Shown here: in pieces, positions 8,329-19,096 of the stretch
Numbering within the stretch: the first letter of the stretch is position 1
How the letters are laid out: every line of letters starts with the position of its first letter
Assembly (NCBI GenBank): GCA_003427395.1
Contig: BFEA01000160.1
Span: 986,471-1,015,190 of the forward strand
Origin: Chara braunii
Lineage: Eukaryota; Streptophyta; Charophyceae; Charales; Characeae
Direction of reading: 5' to 3'
Length of the DNA: 28,720 bases
The notes under the pieces: model-generated
The model's database searches: none
What the model was told of the DNA's origin: nothing
What the model saw: only the letters and a program-made list of their open reading frames with translations
Made by a program: the position numbers and the translations under genes

Positions 8329-9039
8329 GTAGGCCTGCGTAGGACTTTTTGGTTGTTCATTTTCACGACGCAGCGTTTGGAGAAGCCAAGCAAGTTGGCG
8401 GTGGCAATTGTCTACAGGCGGCATCCTGAGACCCTTGCTGTGGACGACAGCCATAGCCGGCCTTCTGAAGGTTGCTGGAGCTGGGGCATCCTCGGCGCAT
8501 CTACCCCTGAGGGTATCTGCGTCTGGCCAGGCTATATCGAGGCTCCTCACTAAGTGTTTGTGGGTGGTGGCAGCCATAGCTGCCTGGTTCTTCGTCAGAG
8601 TTGTCCATCGGCACTGAAGACTCCATCGCAGGATCTGTTCTTCATCTGGGTGGTTGGCGCTGGCCTCCGGGAGGCTGTTTTAGTTGTGCGCTACTAACAG
8701 GGTGTAGGGTAGAGAGTGGAGTGTGGGGTTCTGAGTGTGGCGAGATACTGGAACAAACTCTGTAACGATACTGGTTTAATTGGCTCTTCATCAGTGTGAA
8801 TTCCAATTGTTATCCTTGCAGGTTCTTCTTGTGATTGGTTGTTGGGAGTTTGTCAGAGAGTGAGAATCACGCAGTGTCTTCTCCCCATCTGTGCATGGTC
8901 GAACTTCCGCTACATACTCTTATCTGTGTACAGTTGGACAGTCTCCTCTCCCCCTTCTCTTATGCATGTATGGGCGTGTATGAGACTGTCTGTGTGTGAG
9001 TGGCGGTAAAAACCGTCAGACCACCAAGGTCATAACAGT

Positions 9040-9050
9040 TGGTATCAGAG
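9040..9050 (+). other. Primer binding site (initiator tRNA-Met)
   Basis: TGGTATCAGAG starts two bases after the 5' LTR and matches the usual plant LTR-retrotransposon primer site complementary to the 3' end of tRNA-iMet. The next base is T instead of the common C. Confidence 0.9.
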
Positions 9051-10567
9051 TCGGATTGGAATTGGAGCACTGAGGGTTGAGCGAAATTGGGGCATCTTCT
9101 TCATCTGGTAATATACTGGCGAGAGGTTCATGGCGATTCATCTTCCCCAGTACTGAGTCAGTAGGGAAGAAGATTTCAAGCGGCGAAATCCAGAGTTTAG
9201 TGTTTGTACTGAGCAAGCGCACTGAGCCTGTCAGGGCGCTTGTAAGGAAGTGGCAAGAACATGGCTAATTCACCATAGCCAACCTTGAGGGCAGGTTAGC
9301 GAAGTGCCCTAGAGTGGCGAATTACCCCTGAGGACTTCAGGGATCACTGAGCGGCTTCATCCCTAAGCAGCGCTGAGGGAGATTGACAATCAGTGTCAAT
9401 CTCAGGTGAAAATAACCCCCTCTGGGCTATTTATAGCATCAATGGCCGAGGGGACCTGTGGCGAGATAATTTTTTGTTGGCTTCTGAGTGCCACAGGGTC
9501 AGATTCAGGGAATCTGACAGCAAGGGTTGCAGCGCCTCAAGATCCTGAAGAGAATCAACAAGTTTGAAGTGGTTCTGTGCGTGGGACAGAGAGGAGGAAA
9601 CTCTGGAAGAAACTGGCGAGATGAGGGTTTCAGTCTGCCGTAGCCAGATCTTCACCCAGCTCTGAAAGAAACTCTGGAAGTGAGTCCGTTCCATGCACCT
9701 ACCTGTATAGCGATTCAGATGGGATTAGATTAGTCGGTAATTATGGTCTATCTGTCTGTCAGTGACTGGATGTGAAAATCGCAGACTACATGACAACCAT
9801 AGCCTTTCTCTGCTAATTTCTAACCCTCTGTTGACTCTTTTGCATCCAAAACTGTTCTGTGACTGCCTTACTGTATTGCGCTTGATTTGGGATGTTCACA
9901 CTGTGAATTCTGTACTGGAAAAGTAGTGATACTGTGAGTTGTAGCTTTGCGCTGAGTCTAATTATAGCCTGTGCTAGCTAGGGTCAGTCATAACTTCAAT
10001 TCTGTCCGTCAGAATTCAATTCTGCCAGTTCCCAGTGAATCGCAATCCAAAATTAGTAATTACTGCATAAGCACTCAATTGGATTTCTAGTATTTCACTA
10101 AATACAGTGAATACTATACTTCGCCATACCCTAGGGTATGGCTGCCAGAGTCATCAGGGCCAAAATTGGAGTCTGAGTTAGGATTTAGGGTTTCTGACTG
10201 AATCGCTCTGCTTGTTTGATCCTTCTTGTCTGTACTTGCCATGTTTTGTCATTCTCACTGACTACTCTTGTTTTCTAGTGGGCTCTGGAAATCTAGTGTT
10301 TCTCTGGAAGAGTAGTGGATGGTGTCTACTAACTCCAGTGTGGTGCAGGGTCAGTAGAAGGAAATCGTGTGAATGATTTTACTGGACTACCAGTCTGTCT
10401 GACACCTGACCCCAGGGAAACCATTCTAACCCAAACCGTTTGTTGCCTATTCACCCACCTACCTCTATGTATGAGGCAGCAGCGATTTCTGAGTGTCTGC
10501 AGGAAATTGAAAATCGCTGCATACTCCTCTGCTTGTCTATTATGTATTGTTGATTTGAAAGTGGAAA
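9051..10567 (+). other. Retrotransposon 5' leader, no coding feature
   Basis: A 1.5-kb untranslated stretch between the primer site and gag, with scattered stops in all frames. It presumably carries packaging and dimerisation signals, but none can be identified from sequence. Confidence 0.6.
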
Positions 10568-11904
10568 ATGGCGGAACAGGGTGCTCAGCAGCAGCCACAG
10601 GTAGAAGTGGTGATGAAGGTAGAAGGGCAAGAACCATCTACCTCCGCCCAGCAGCAACCAGAGGTAGAAGTGGTGATGAAGGTAGAAGGGCAAGAACCAT
10701 CTACCTCCGCCCCTACTACTCCTCTGACTGCTGCTCATCAGAAGAAGGAGCTACAGGAAAGACTGCAGCAGGAGCAGGCCCTGCTTGCAGAATGGAGCAG
10801 CTAGCCAAGGTCCTGACAGATGACCGCTGCTCCAAGGTGAATAAGAACCTGGCGGAGTGGGCTCTTTTGGAGCACAAGGCCACCAATTCTTATTTCACAA
10901 ACTGGGATGATCGAATCGGTCGCCTAGAGCGCAAGGTGGATGACGTGGCAGCTCAGCAGTCCAAGATACTGAACGCAATTCAGGATCTGACTGCTCAGCT
11001 GACAGCAGCCAAACTGATTGCTCCCCAGCCTCCTGCCCTCTCAGCCAAACCTAAACCTTCTCCTTCTCTTTCTTCAACTCCCTCTGGTTCGCGTCATTCT
11101 TCCCCTTCACCATCTCCTTCCCAAAAAGCCTCAGCCAAACCCACCTTTGCTGCTATTGTTAGAGGGGATCAGAGAGGTCCCAAGATCCCTGCCCCCAACA
11201 AATTCAGAGGAGATGACCCCAAGATTGATGTTGGGGACTGGGCTGCAGGGACCAGGGCTTACTTGAGGGGCTTCATATGCCCTGAACAGATAAAGGTGGC
11301 TACAATTCTGGGACTGCTGGAGGGGCCTGCACAAAAGTGGGCTACCTCTACCTCCAACGGTCTGCAGAAAACCATGGAGGATTGGGCTTTGGGATTGGGG
11401 GTAGACAGTCTTTTGCAGGCTCTGGAAGACCGCTTTGCAGACAAGGAGCGGGCCCGCAAAGCTGCTGACAAGATTGCACGCCTGGGGCAGCAGCGTTACA
11501 GCGGTTCCCTGCAATCGTTGTTTGTAGAGTTCGAGCAGCTAACTTCCACACCTGGTTTGGTCATGTTTGTAGATGACCTACTAACAAACTTCTGCAGGGC
11601 AGCCCCTGAGAAGTTTTCTGTTGCATTGTACAGCGCTGGGCACAAGGATTGGAGATCCTTTGGCTGTGCAGCCCTGGACATGGAGGCAAAACTTCATGTC
11701 CAGGCCCCCTCCTCTGACAGGAGGAAAGGTGCCTTCCCTCGTGGTGGTAGAAAGGGAAAGGCAGCCTTTGCGCATGCAGGGGCTGCATCAGCTTCTGATT
11801 CAGACTCCCAGGCTGATACACCATCAGCTGGGACTGGATCAGCTGCTGAAACAGACATTGCAGCGGCCCTGACTCAGGCTGTTCTGGGAGTTCTGCAGCA
11901 ATAG
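10568..11904 (+). pseudogene. gag: gag (capsid-like) of the Ty3/gypsy element, one frameshift
   Basis: Translation most likely starts at the ATG at 10568. This frame opens with two near-identical 21-residue repeats (QQQP-VEVVMKVEGQEPSTSA) encoded by a 63-bp tandem duplication, then a QKKELQERLQQEQALLAEW helix, and stops at 10802. The protein continues in frame +1 from about 10790 (MEQLAKVLTDDR...) to 11904, so one indel lies near 10790-10804. After it come a coiled-coil-like helix (about 10890-11000), a Ser/Pro-rich linker (about 11040-11140), a gag capsid domain (about 11185-11670, with KFRGDDP, YLRGF, KVATILGLLEGPAQKW) and a basic-to-acidic tail. The longer open frame starting at 10369 is not preferred, because its N-terminal part reads the repeats out of frame. 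Confidence 0.85.
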
Positions 11905-12446
11905 AAGAGATTCTCCCCCACCACAGCCTTAGCCAGGGGGAAGGACAAGGGACGTCGGCCTTCCTCCTCCTAGCGCCCTAATCTGCCCAAAGACGTCCGT
12001 ATGCCAGCTGACCCACTCAATCCCTCCACTCTCCCCTGGCATGACCTCTGGCATGACCTCAGGAGGGAGTGTGGAGAACAAGAAAGGAAAGAGGGGTCTA
12101 CTTGAGGTGTGAGGGACAACACTTTTTAAAGGACTGCCTTTACATGCTAGGCCCAGTCAGTCAAAAAACTGAAACAGACCCTGGGGACTGCAGTTCCCCC
12201 CAGTGCTGCACCTTCATCTACTCAGGTAGGTGAATCTGCAGCTGTTTCAGTTGAGACTGTATGTGAGTGTTTGGGGACTGCACGGACAGCATCCTTCTGC
12301 TATGAGGATCCTGACCCGGATCAGGACCCGGGGCAGGATGAGCTTCAGTCACTTGCTGCTTTCTTCCTTCACCTGAAGGAACAAAAGAGAAACAACTCTA
12401 TCTCATCCTACTTCGGCCACTGATCAATCACATCAGGATCAAAGGG
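11905..12446 (+). pseudogene. gag-pol junction with a decayed zinc knuckle
   Basis: No long frame is open here, but pieces of polyprotein are readable. At 12099-12137 one frame gives a CCHC-like pattern, Y-x2-C-x3-H-x4-C, where Tyr (TAC) replaces the first Cys and the C-H spacing is one short. From about 12160 another frame reads a continuous acidic segment (VKKLKQ... DPDPDQDPGQDELQ... ) up to a TGA at 12421. The protease frame overlaps this end, so at least two frame changes are present. Confidence 0.6.
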
Positions 12447-12893
12447 TTGTTGGATTGTGGAGCCACTAGGAACTTCATATCTCCCAGTGCTGTAAAGAAA
12501 CTGCATCTAGGTATGAAAGTTCAGCAGTTGCAGCAACCTTTGCTGGTCAGAATAGGCGACTCCACTGTTCTTACTATCAGGGAGAAGGTCAGGGGTATCC
12601 CTGTTACCTTCGACAGTGCTGGAGAAGTCAGACACAGTCTGAACTTCTACATATTCCCTGACTTACCCTTTGACCTGGTGTTCTCTATGCAGTGGCTTAA
12701 GGCCGTCAACCCAAGGATCGACTGGCAGATCCCAAAGGTTGAACTGCCTAACAGACAGGGGGTGCACCAGCCATGTATGATTGCTGCTGAACACCACCCT
12801 AAAACCAGTTGCTATTGTCTGAGAGCGAAGGAGTTTTACGCTCTCTCGCGCCAGTATGACCACAAGTGTCTGTTCTTGGCTCTGGTCAAGTAG
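12447..12893 (+). pseudogene. pol: Aspartic protease domain of pol
   Basis: The frame reads LLDCGATRNFISPSAV, the catalytic D-x-G-A motif of retropepsins (Asp codon at 12453-12455), with Cys where Ser or Thr is commoner. VLTIREKVRGIPVTF and FPDLPFDLVFSMQWL follow, matching the flap and the hydrophobic end of Ty3/gypsy proteases. The frame extends upstream of 12447 without an ATG, as expected for part of a polyprotein. A TAG at 12891-12893 ends it. RT continues in the same frame after further stops. Confidence 0.8.
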
Positions 12894-12957
12894 ACAAACG
12901 CTCTCTCGCCCCAGTATGACCACAAGTGTCTGCTCTTGGCTCTGGTCAAGTAGACAA
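12838..12957 (+). repeat. 60-bp tandem duplication within pol
   Basis: 12838-12897 and 12898-12957 differ at two positions by eye. Both copies contain the same in-frame TAG (12891, 12951). The length is a multiple of three, so the frame is kept, but the stop is doubled. Confidence 0.93.
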
Positions 12958-12992
12958 ACGCTCCTACTGTTTCCTGTCCTCCTGAGATATAG

Positions 12993-14234
12993 CAGGTGGT
13001 GGACCAGTATGCAGATTTGATGCAGGAGCCCTTTGGGTTACCCAACCGGCCAACCAAGCATCGCATTGAGCTGCTATCTGGAGCGGTCCCTCCCAAGGGC
13101 TGCATCTACAGGATGTCCCCTGCTGAGCTTGAGGAGCTCAGAAAGCAGCTTGAGACCCTGACCAGCAAAGGCTGGATACGGCCGAGTACTTCTAAATTTG
13201 GGGCACCAGTCCTCTTTGTCCCGAAAGGGAATGGATAATTCAGAATGTGCATCGACTACAGGGGTCTCAACGAGATCACTAGGAAGAGTACAAAGCCACT
13301 TCCTAGGATCGATGACCTTCTGGACATGGTGCAGGGCTGCACAGTATTTAGCAAAGTCGACCTCAAATCTGGCTACCACCAGATTGAAATGGCAGAGGAG
13401 GATGTCTACAAGACAACCTTCAAGACCAGGCATGGTACTTACGAGTTCCTGGTCATGCCATTTGGACTTTGCAACGCCCCAGGTACCTTCCAGACAGAGA
13501 TGCACTGCATCTTCAGGCCTTACCTGGACATGTTCATGGTTGTCTACCTGGATAACATCCTGGTATTCAGCAGAACTGCCAGGGAACATGCGGAGCACTT
13601 GGCTCTAGTCCTTCAGTCGTTACGTGACAGCCAGTATAAGATTAACAGAGAGAAGTCCTCCTTTGGAGTTCCCTTTATCATCTATCTGGTTCATGTAATC
13701 TCTGGAGATGGCCTGACTCCTGAAGCAGCCAAGATAGCTGCTATTTAGGAGTGGCCACAGCCACAGACAGTGAGGGATGTCAGGTCCTTCATGGGTTTAG
13801 CCTCATACTATAGAAAGTTTGTCAGAAACTTTTCTACAGTGGCTGCACCCCTGACCAACCCAACAAAGAAAGACACTCCTTTTCTTTGGTCCCTTCCCTG
13901 TCAGTTGGCCTTCAGACGACTCAAGAAAGCTTTGACTCGTGCACCAGTGCTGAAGTTGCCTGACCCCACTCTACCATTCATCCTGACCACTGACGCCATT
14001 TAGTATGGCATTGGGGCAGTTCTTCAACAAGATGATGGGAATGGTCTACGGCCAGTAGAGTTCATGAGTAAGAAGATCAAGACTCAGAAGCTTCATGACT
14101 CTACCTACGAGAAAGAGTTGTATGCTCTTGTCCGTGCCCTGAAACATTGGACGCACTTTCTCCTGGGAAGACACTTCAAGATCTTCTCAGATCACTCCAC
14201 CTTACAATGGATGAAGTCCCAGGGAGAGTGAAAC
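12993..14234 (+). pseudogene. pol: Reverse transcriptase and RNase H of pol, with in-frame stops
   Basis: One frame carries RT motifs in order: GWIRPSTS, GAPVLFV, MCIDYRGLN, PLPRIDDLLD, FSKVDLKSGYHQI, TRHGTYEFLVMPFGLCNAP and the active-site box at 13545-13556. This box reads YLDN, so the second catalytic Asp is Asn. The connection segment includes FMGLASYYRKFV. RNase H shows TDA (Asp at 13992-13994), YEKELYALVRALKHW and SDHSTLQWM. Stops are TAG 12990, TAA 13236, TAG 13746, TAG 14001 and TGA 14229. The frame is otherwise unbroken, so decay is by point mutation. Several changes fit C-to-T or G-to-A transitions. Confidence 0.93.
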
Positions 14235-14240
14235 GATAAG

Positions 14241-15371
14241 TTGGCACGATGTATTCAGTTCACAGACATGTTTCACTTTGAACTGAAACATAAGAAGGGC
14301 TGCTACAACAAAGTAGCAGATGCCCTCTCTCGTAGGCCTGACTCTTTTGCATTGATCTCCTCTACTCACTCCTTTGGAGAGCAGACCCGTCAGACCATTG
14401 CTAGTCTTCTGCCTCAGGACCCGACTTTTGGACCCATAGTCAGAAATCTACAAGCGGATCCCAATGCTGAACCCGGCTATGCCCTGAGTTCAGACTTGCT
14501 GTACACCTACAGCAGAGGTGAGGAACACGTGTGCATTCCCCAGGATCAGCGGCTTAGGACATTGTTGTTGTCAGAGTGTCATGATGCCCGTGGACATTTT
14601 GGGTTCTTAAAGTCGTATGCAGCCCTGTCGCAGTGCTTCTTCTGGAAGGCGATGCGGAGTGATATGTTGCGCTATGTGGAAACCTGTGAGCTTTGCCAGA
14701 GGAACAAGGTCCAGCGTAGGCCTCCTCTGGGACTACTCAAACCCTTACCCATACCTGATGGCCCTGTTGAATCTGTGTCGATTGACTTCACAGATTTAGG
14801 CAAGACCACCCCTCGTGGCATGCGTCAGGTTATGGTCTGCGTGGACAAGTTCTCCAAATACGCAGAGTTCATCCCCTTGCCAGAGGTAGCTAGAGTCCCG
14901 ACTGTGAGAGCAGCCTTTTCAGAGAGGTGGGTCACACACCATGGACAGCTCACTTCTATAGTCAGTGATAGAGACCCCCGATTTTGCAGCGACGAGTGGC
15001 AGTCCTACTGTAAGGACTACCTGCACTCACGATTGGACACGAGTTCTGGTCATCATCCTGAAGTCAATGGTCAGGCTGAAGTGATGAACCAAGTCTTACT
15101 CCAATTGTTGCGTCCTGTCATCTTTCCAGATCAACAGGACTGGGATCTCCACTTGGCTCGGGCACAACTTGTTTATAACATGTNTGTCCACTCCTCGACT
15201 AGGTTCAGTCCATACCGGTTGCACTGGNGACGTGAACCACGACAGCCTCTCGATGATATCATCGATAAGGCTAAGTCAGACCTGACACCAGGCACCGTAG
15301 AGTTCACCAGATGTTATCGCGTAGATTGGAAAGAGCACGGGCGAACTTGTTCAAAGCCCAAAACGCAATGA
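14241..15371 (+). pseudogene. pol: Integrase of pol (HHCC and DDE core)
   Basis: Same frame as RT. The zinc-binding domain shows H-x4-H (HDARGH) and CELC near 14575-14700. The catalytic core keeps all three acidic residues: Asp 14784-14786 (SIDFTDL), Asp 14967-14969 (VSDRDPRF) and Glu 15078-15080 (NGQAEVMN). Two single-base Ns (15184, 15228) leave residues unknown. The frame is lost near 15311-15371, where a one-base indel shifts the C-terminal part to another frame. The start shown is only the first Met after the TGA at 14229. Confidence 0.92.
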
Positions 15372-15835
15372 TTGAACAAGCTAATCACCACAGGCGGCCT
15401 TCCCCCATCCGCACTGGTGATTATGTCTGGGTAGCCAGTTATGAGCTGTCGAGGGAGGAGGATATCTCCCCCAAGCTGTTGCCTCGTTACTCGGGTCCAT
15501 GGCAGGTCTTAGATACAGTGGGCGCTGATCCATTCGGCCCATCCTATGTCATTGACGTCCCGCTGCATCTACGAACCTACCCGGTCTTCCATGCATCTAA
15601 GCTGCTTCCATTCACTCCAGCTGATGCATTCCCAGACCGGCCTCCTCAATTTGGTCCACCGGTCCTTGGCAAGGGGTATGACGTGGAGTGGATTGAGGAT
15701 GAGTGGGGCACAGGCCCCGATCGGCAGTATCTTGTGAGGTTCGCTTTCCAACCTCCTTCTGAGAACAGATGGTTCTCCAGAATGGAACTTCTCAAGACGG
15801 CAAAGTCAGTTGTTTTACGATATGAAGCGGTTTAG
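15311..15835 (+). pseudogene. pol: Integrase C-terminus with chromodomain-like tail (shifted frame)
   Basis: This frame overlaps the end of the previous one and continues the polyprotein: RANLFKAQNAMIEQANHHRR, then GDYVWV, KLLPRYSGPWQVL and YPVFHASKLLPF, which are the GPY/F-type integrase end. From about 15668, GKGYDVEWIEDEW, RQYLVRF and ENRWFSRMEL align with chromodomain blocks (Y-x-VE-x-I, QYLVKW, TWEP), although the aromatic cage is only partly kept. Chromodomains at this place mark chromoviruses and are thought to guide integration to chromatin. It ends at TAG 15833. Confidence 0.85.
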
Positions 15836-15897
15836 AAGGGCAACCTTCCTCGCCGTTCACCTCGTCTGCATCCCTAGCTCGGAGGTCCTCGCTCCCC

Positions 15898-15908
15898 GAG
15901 GGGGTAAG
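15898..15908 (+). other. Polypurine tract
   Basis: GAGGGGGTAAG lies two bases before the 3' LTR, where plus-strand DNA synthesis is primed. A T interrupts the purines. Confidence 0.7.
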
Positions 15909-15910
15909 CC

Positions 15911-16910
15911 TGCAATTACTTGCTGATTTCAACTGCCGAGACTGACTGCGAGGCTGTACAGTGTATTGTGGTGTTTGATGTGTGCTTTGCTGTGTTTTTT
16001 GTCCGCACTAAGGGTCGCCCGCTGTTCTAAAAATAGCCTGAATTAACAGCAGAAGGGGCTGAGTAGTTACCGGCCCTAAGTGGCCTTGAGCCCTAAGTGC
16101 AGCAGTAGAACCGATTTCGTAGAGGCCGAGCAGGCCCTAACTGAAACAGTACCGGTAGGTCCTAGGCTAGGGTAGTGTAGAATCTACAAGTAGGTTGAGG
16201 TAGGCCTGTGTAGAACCTTTTGGCTGTTCATTTTCGCAACGCAGCGTTTGGAGAAGCCAAGCAAGTTGGCGGTGGCAATTGTCTACAGGCGGCATCCTAA
16301 GACCCTTGCTGTGGACGACAGCCATAGCCGGCCTTCTCAAGGTTGCTGGAGCTGGGGCATCCTCGGCGCATCTACCCCCGAGGGTATCTGCGTCTGGCCA
16401 GGCTATATCGAGGCTCCTCACTGAGTGTTTGTGGGTGGTGGCAGCCATAGCTGCCTGGTTCTTCGTCAGAGTTGTCCATCGACACTGAAGACTCCATCAC
16501 AGGATCTGTTTTTCATCTGGGCGGTTGGCGCTGGCCTCCGGGAGGCTGTTTTAGTTGTGCGCTACTAACTGGGTGTAGGGTAGAGAGTGGAGTGTGGGGT
16601 TCTGAGTGTGTCGAGATACTGGAACAAACTCTGTAACGATACTGGTTTAATTGGCTCTTCATCAGTGTGAATTCCAATTGTTATCCTCGCAGGTTCTTCT
16701 TGTGATTGGTTGTTGGGAGTTTGTCAAAGAGTGAGAATCACGCAGTGTCTTCTACCCATCTGTGCATGGTTGAACTTCCGCTACATACTCTGATCCGTGT
16801 ACAGTTGGACTCTGTCTCCTCTCCCCCTTCTCTTATGCATGTATGAGCGTGTATGAGACTGTCTGTGTGTGAGTGGCGGTAAAAACCGTCAGACAACCGA
16901 GTTCATAACA
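15911..16910 (+). repeat. 3' LTR
   Basis: 1000 bp, TGCAATT...CATAACA, the uninterrupted partner of the 5' LTR. It lacks the nested solo LTR and has a single GTAGG at the matching site (16200-16204). Confidence 0.95.
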
Positions 16911-16914
16911 ACTG

Positions 16915-17218
16915 TGCGAGACCGATTTGTCGGACTTTCACTGACTCATCAGGAGGGCGAACCTGGACAGTCACTCCGCGCAGGATACATTTGAATAATG
17001 GAGAAGGACTCACCACGTCGCCCGGAGTTAGTGAGATATTCCTTCTGAGAAAAGTGGTCGACTTTGCTCACACACACCAACCCTGCAATCCTAGCAAACT
17101 GTCGATCCAAGATTCCAAACCTCTGACAAGAATGGCAGTAAGTCTGCAAAGTTGGTCTGTCAGAGCCTTAAAATGTGTGTTGTAAATTTTCACCTCAACA
17201 GGCCCTGTAGCCATAAAA

Positions 17219-17220
<2 letters not shown>
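16915..17220. other. Anonymous sequence
   Basis: Right flank of the retrotransposon. No coding, RNA or repeat signal was recognised. Confidence 0.4.

Positions 17221-17221
<1 letters not shown>

Positions 17222-17282
<61 letters not shown>
17222..17282. repeat. (GT)n microsatellite
   Basis: About 30 uninterrupted GT units at the left edge of a 170-bp tandem duplication whose first junction holds a short GT run. Confidence 0.95.
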
Positions 17283-17284
<2 letters not shown>

Positions 17285-17620
17285 GTTTTAAAAGACCCCA
17301 GATTCTCTCTCTAATTCCTTCACAAATCATCACAAGCCATTCATAACGAAAAAGTATAGATACTAGATAGGGAATATAATAGAAAATGCAAGGTTGGCCA
17401 CGTTTGTGTGGTTCAGCGCCAAGTGCCCACACACCCGTCTGCTGTGTGTGTGTTGTTTTAAAAGACCCCCGATTCTCTCTTTCATTCCCTTCACAAATCA
17501 TCACAAGCCATCCATAATGAAAAAAGTATAGATGCTAGATAGGCAATATAATAGAAAATGCAAGGTTGGCCACGTTTGTGTGGTTCAGCGCCCAGTGCCC
17601 ACACACCCGTTTGCCGCGAA
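17281..17620. repeat. 170-bp tandem duplication
   Basis: TGTTGTTTTAAAAGACCCC starts at 17281 and again at 17451, and homology runs the full unit through AATGCAAGGTTGGCCACG and GCCCACACACCCGT. Copies differ at scattered sites, so it is not a recent or assembly duplicate. Confidence 0.93.
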
Positions 17621-18130
17621 AGCGGCACACTTGCACATATACATATGTATACATATATATTTCAAACCATAAGGGGATGGGGGGCAAAGGGCAACTTACC
17701 TAAGACAGACGACTACTCCAGCAAGAAGGCACCAGCCCGACCCCCTCAAAGGTCCGAAAAAACTTGGAGAGGCTTCCGCATCGGGCCACAAAACCAAAAA
17801 CTCATTTATAAAAAACAAACAAATATAACAGCATTGACATTCCCAACATTCGTCTCAAACTACACACTCGCGTCACTGCCGAAGAGGAGGAACAAGATAA
17901 GAGACAACTTACCTTAGACAGACGACTACTCCAGCAAGAACGCACCGACCCCCCCCTGCTAAGGATCCGGAAAAACTGGGAAAGCCTTCCACACCGGCCC
18001 ACAAAACATACATTCCCCCAAAGAGAACCTGTGGCCACCCGTAAACATCCAAACAGCCCATGCTCTAGAGCAGGGCAAAGAATTAGGCCATGTGTAATCA
18101 ACAAAACCAACAAGACATATCCAACCACAA

Positions 18131-18170
<40 letters not shown>

Positions 18171-18400
18171 AAAAATTGCACCACAACAGCCCCTATTCCA
18201 TCCAGACGAGTAGGTACGAGTTGAGCCAGCTCAACAATTAAAGAATTTCACCTCTTTAGCAAGCAACGTGAATCATAATAGAGGTGTTTAGAACTATGTT
18301 TAGCTGGGGTTTCTTTGGGAAAACAGCTCCTCTTTTACTATGCCTCACACGTACAAGGCTGCCCACGTTGATGGTGGTTGAGCGACAGCTGCCCACATCC
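17590..18400. repeat. Dispersed repeat R, copy 1
   Basis: It shares with 22082-22700 the blocks CCACACACCCGT, GCGGCACACTTGCAC, CAACTTACCTAA, TCCGAAAAA with CTTGGAGAG/CCTGGAGAG, and at the far end TACAAGGCTGCCCAC / TACAACGCTTGCCAC with TTGAT and GTGGTTGAGC. An internal module of ~100 bp (ACTTACCT ... GACGACTACTCCAGCAAGAA ... CCACAAAAC) is present twice, at about 17690-17796 and 17905-18008. A (GT)n run lies at 18134-18168. The family is unknown. Confidence 0.7.
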
Positions 18401-19096
18401 CCGTGTGCCTTAATGGCTCACTTGCGCGTTATAACAGGACGCAGAGTAAAAGGGAAGGTATGCTCCTATGCATTTCTCTTCAGATCTTCCTACTCCTGTT
18501 CATTTCACTTCAGATCTTCAGCTTATACTTCTTAGTCTTTGTGTCTGTTGTCGTCTTCATACTCCTGTTCACTTCCAATCCATATCATCTGTTCTCTCAA
18601 CGATGCTCATTCTTATGTATTTGCTAGTAGCACAAAAGGGGAGGGTGGAGGGGAGGTGGAGGGAAAGGGATTTCTATAGGAGTGTGGTGTAGGGGGAGGT
18701 GGAGGGTAAGGGGCAGGAAAGAAACATGTGAAGGTCAGGATAGAGTATGACATGCAAAGAGCAGGGGAGAGGTGTACGACGAACTTTGCAGAATTCTAAA
18801 CACTCACCGCTGGAACAGACTACTCTAGAATGGCACAGAGTTGCAAAAAAATATTTTTTGGTTGAGGAGCAGTTATTGCTTATGGCAAGTGCCCCCCCCT
18901 ACAGACCGGACAGGACCGGTTCGGGTGTGGACTTTGGAAGCACCGCATCTAATTTTCGCTGTCACAATTGCTGCGTCGAATTGCGCGGCGCAGACAGATA
19001 ACACAGGCTATGTGGCTCCTACATGCTGGGAACACAGAGGCACATCAACCGCAATTATAGAGGCATTGCCGTTCCAGCCCGTCTACAAATCGGACA
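18401..19096. other. Anonymous sequence
   Basis: Contains short direct repeats (TTCAGATCTTC, ACTCCTGTTCA) near 18480-18575. An open plus frame, 18841-19602, crosses its end and overlaps the Cys-rich minus frame; it has no recognisable motif. Confidence 0.4.

Larger units (their letters stand above)
7004..9037 (+). repeat. 5' LTR, split by a nested solo LTR
   Basis: Starts TGCAACG and ends CATAACA. 7004-7297 aligns with 15911-16204, and 8329-9037 aligns with 16200-16910. Without the nested insert and one copy of its GTAGG duplication the LTR is 998 bp, against 1000 bp for the 3' LTR, which supports both boundaries. Open frames inside it (for example 8311-8577 minus, 8408-8617 plus) also occur in the 3' LTR, but they vary mostly at amino-acid-changing sites and are not taken as genes. 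Confidence 0.94.
7004..16910 (+). mobile_element. Ty3/gypsy (chromovirus-like) LTR retrotransposon, inactivated
   Basis: A complete but dead element: 5' LTR, tRNA-Met primer site, leader, gag, protease, RT, RNase H, integrase, chromodomain-like tail, polypurine tract and 3' LTR, flanked by ACTG. The RT-RNaseH-integrase order identifies Ty3/gypsy. The LTRs differ at about 13 of the first ~294 positions (my count), so the insertion is not recent. The pol frame has seven in-frame stops and at least one frameshift, gag has one frameshift, and the RT active site is changed. A solo LTR of another family is nested in the 5' LTR. Confidence 0.96.

Noticed and set aside
8311-8577. 88-codon minus ORF also present in the 3' LTR (16167-16448)
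   Set aside because: It is shared because both are LTRs. Most differences between the two change the amino acid, so there is no sign of protein selection.
10369-10567. N-terminal extension of the gag frame
   Set aside because: Upstream of 10790 this frame reads the 63-bp repeats as RSGDEGRRARTIYLRP-like peptide. The ATG at 10568 in the other frame gives a far more gag-like start.
13074-13598. 174-codon minus ORF opposite RT
   Set aside because: Antisense shadow of the RT coding frame, whose motifs are unmistakable on the plus strand.
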